Position numbers and translations under genes: made by a program | Source of the DNA: Victivallales bacterium | GTDB taxonomy: Bacteria > Verrucomicrobiota > Lentisphaeria > Oligosphaerales > Oligosphaeraceae | NCBI GenBank assembly: GCA_017548425.1 | Contig: JAFZAB010000049.1 | Coordinates: forward strand, 1-32,053 | DNA: 32,053 bases | Reading direction: 5' to 3' | The notes under the pieces: model-generated | The model's database searches: none | What the model was told of the DNA's origin: nothing | What the model saw: only the letters and a program-made list of their open reading frames with translations | Part shown: piece by piece, positions 30,878-32,053 of the stretch | How the letters are laid out: each line of letters starts with the position of its first letter | How positions within the stretch are numbered: position 1 is the first letter of the stretch

Positions 30878-31144
30878 TTATTTTGCGACACAAGCCTCAA
30901 GAGCCTTTCCTTTAGAGATGTCTTGTGGAAACATGGTCAAAAGCGTATTGGAATCAACGAGCCATCTGTCGTACTGTTGCTTTGTCATTCCAAGATATTC
31001 GTATAATGCCAGCGGCCCATTGTATTCGTCATGCCATTTTTCAATATAGACATCAATATCAGCTGCTGTGCATTCACCACGTTGAATCATTTCAACAAAT
31101 GTTTTCTCTGTTGCAACCATATCTTGTTGAGATTGCTGAATCAT
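30878..31144 (-). CDS. Small protein with LGMT-x-x-x-Y motif, function unknown
   Basis: An 88-residue protein from ATG 31144, chosen because AAGGGAGAG precedes it; a longer frame (31216) adds a basic stretch that is unlikely to be real. The sequence runs IDVYIEKWHDEYNGPLAL, then YEYLGMTKQQYDRWLVDS. The W-H-[DE] followed by E-[YF]-L-G-M-T-x-x-x-[YF] pattern is common to a group of short uncharacterised proteins of gut bacteria and phages. It has no signal or membrane segment and is predicted to be helical. It is downstream of a hairpin array and in the same AT-rich segment as the LPD3-like gene; the two could be a pair. Role not known. Confidence 0.7.
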   Translation of the reverse strand: MIQQSQQDMVATEKTFVEMIQRGECTAADIDVYIEKWHDEYNGPLALYEYLGMTKQQYDRWLVDSNTLLTMFPQDISKGKALEACVAK

Positions 31145-31216
31145 GATTCTCTCCCTTAAATAATTATCTTCCTGCCTCTTACGGCTTCTTTTGTTGCGAT
31201 TTTTCCATCTGGACAC

Positions 31217-31657
31217 AAAACAATCACATAAAAAACAATTATTCTATTCTAATTATACTTATCAATTATTTACATCTACTGTTATTAGAATTTTAATATG
31301 ATATACTTCTCATGGATTTCAAGTGAAAAAAACATATTTTCGGTGACTTTGCTGGCCATGTATCATTTGATTCTTATGGAAAAGGGCTTGTTTATGTGGC
31401 GCGCCCCGCGCGCTATGGTTGGTGATTGTCTTTCCCCATGCTGCGCGCCGCTCCGAGCGCTTGCATGGGGGGTTGTTTCGCACTCCGTGCGATGTCACTT
31501 CGCGACGGAATTCCGTCATACGCTCTTGCGCTCCGTGCGATGTCGCTTCGCGATGGAATCCCGTTATCATGCAACAGCAATTTCTGCTGACCATGCAGTC
31601 TTTTATCAAGATAAACATGGCCAGCACAGAAAAGTAATCCACCAACATCCTCACGAT
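31217..31657. other. Intergenic region with a hairpin array, no supported gene
   Basis: 441 bases. The first 180 are AT-rich and hold nothing recognisable. From 31399 on it is a GC-rich set of hairpins (listed separately). Frames there arise from the repeat and are not treated as genes. Confidence 0.6.
31399..31574. repeat. Hairpin array including a 48-bp tandem duplication
   Basis: Perfect stems: GCGCG-CCC-CGCGC near 31401; CCCCATGC (31434-31441) with GCATGGGG (31463-31470); TCGCAC-TCC-GTGCGA (31478-31492); and the palindrome GACGGAATTCCGTC (31504-31517). The bases from 31479 repeat with period 48 (second copy 31527-31574), with several substitutions. The stem word TCGCAC…GTGCGA also occurs at 7272-7287. 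Confidence 0.85.
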
Positions 31658-31993
31658 TCATTGATCGTCATTATCTTCATTTTCCTTTTCTTTTTGCTCC
31701 GCCTCCTTATTCTGGGCGAGGTGGTCTTCAGCATACATCAACACGTACTGCTTAACAATAAACATGGCGAACTTTTCGGCCTCTTTTTCCGTAAAGCCGT
31801 CCTCTAAAGCAACGTGATACGCCTTCATGAAAATTGTCGTGAACTGCGGCATAGTCATCCGCACGAATATGGCATTGCGAAGCGGACTCTCTTTCTCCAT
31901 GGTTTTATCGTCATGTCCATCTTCAGCTTCCGGACCGCCGTCATTTCTCCTTCTACGACGATGCTGCCATGCGCGATTCGGTTTGAGAACCAT
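31658..31993 (-). CDS. Small charged protein of unknown function
   Basis: A 111-residue protein. A clear ribosome site (AAGGAGAATGGAAA before the ATG) supports the start. The N-terminus is basic (Arg-rich, 9-16), and the C-terminus is acidic and Glu/Asn/Asp-rich. The centre (about 40-85, MPQFTTIFMKAYHVALEDGFTEKEAEKFAMFIVKQYV cut into helices) looks amphipathic. No signal peptide and no catalytic pattern. It is upstream on the same strand of the other two small genes (30878-31144 and 30164-30565), but separated by the hairpin array. Family not recognised. Confidence 0.65.
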   Translation of the reverse strand: MVLKPNRAWQHRRRRRNDGGPEAEDGHDDKTMEKESPLRNAIFVRMTMPQFTTIFMKAYHVALEDGFTEKEAEKFAMFIVKQYVLMYAEDHLAQNKEAEQKEKENEDNDDQ

Positions 31994-32053
31994 TTTCCAT
32001 TCTCCTTTCGTTTGATAGTGTGATTTTATAACATCCTTATACAGAAGACCATC

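Noticed and set aside
31413..31661. Short minus-strand frame with repeated residues (GIPSRSDIARSA twice)
   Set aside because: The repeat comes from the 48-bp DNA duplication; no ribosome site; likely an artefact of the hairpin array.

Overview
The window looks like chromosome of a Gram-negative bacterium, most probably from the PVC superphylum (Lentisphaerae/Victivallales-like or a related Verrucomicrobia lineage). This rests on gene content only: type II secretion or type IV pilus-like secretin and ATPase genes, an outer-membrane MlaA domain, several lipoproteins, a cytoplasmic xylose-isomerase-like TIM barrel, a GH20 hexosaminidase and a glycyl radical enzyme, which suggest an anaerobic glycan-using host-associated or sediment organism. 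The taxonomic guess is inference. Most of the window is GC-rich, but about 30.0-31.4 kb is clearly AT-rich.

Layout. 1-5.5 kb: end of a secretion/pilus gene, a GspC-like protein, the secretin GspD and the ATPase GspE, all on the + strand; the GspE reading frame is broken by one in-frame TAA. 5.7-9.7 kb: a secreted coiled-coil protein, a sugar isomerase/epimerase-like protein and a KefB-type antiporter carrying a PTS EIIA domain. 9.7-13.4 kb, - strand: an MlaA domain fused to an alpha/beta hydrolase, a lipoprotein N-acetylmuramoyl-L-alanine amidase and a two-domain RidA/chorismatase-like protein, probably one operon for envelope work. 13.5-16.6 kb: a MoxR AAA+ ATPase four bases upstream of a divergent glycyl radical enzyme. 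16.8-22.5 kb: the nusA-infB-rbfA-truB-ribF translation cluster with a possible small RNA ahead of it. 22.6-23.7 kb, - strand: a ferredoxin-nitroreductase next to a truncated UbiA prenyltransferase. 23.9-29.8 kb: a YceK-like lipoprotein with ankyrin-like repeats, a GH20 enzyme and a large secreted protein of unknown function. 29.9-32 kb: an AT-rich accessory segment with a consensus promoter driving a possible structured RNA and three small genes on the - strand, one resembling phage large-polyvalent-protein domains.

Intergenic DNA is unusually structured. Two families recur: short tandem repeats of 8-9 bp with the core CTRGA (9.68, 16.6, 16.7 and 22.57 kb, with a related single copy at 10.84 kb), and arrays of small perfect hairpins (7.27, 13.45, 22.54, 27.43, 30.6 and 31.4 kb).

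The most interesting items are the MoxR-glycyl radical enzyme pair, the MlaA-hydrolase fusion, the interrupted gspE, the two intergenic repeat families and the strong-promoter RNA candidate near 30 kb. No tRNA, rRNA, CRISPR array or complete insertion sequence was recognised.
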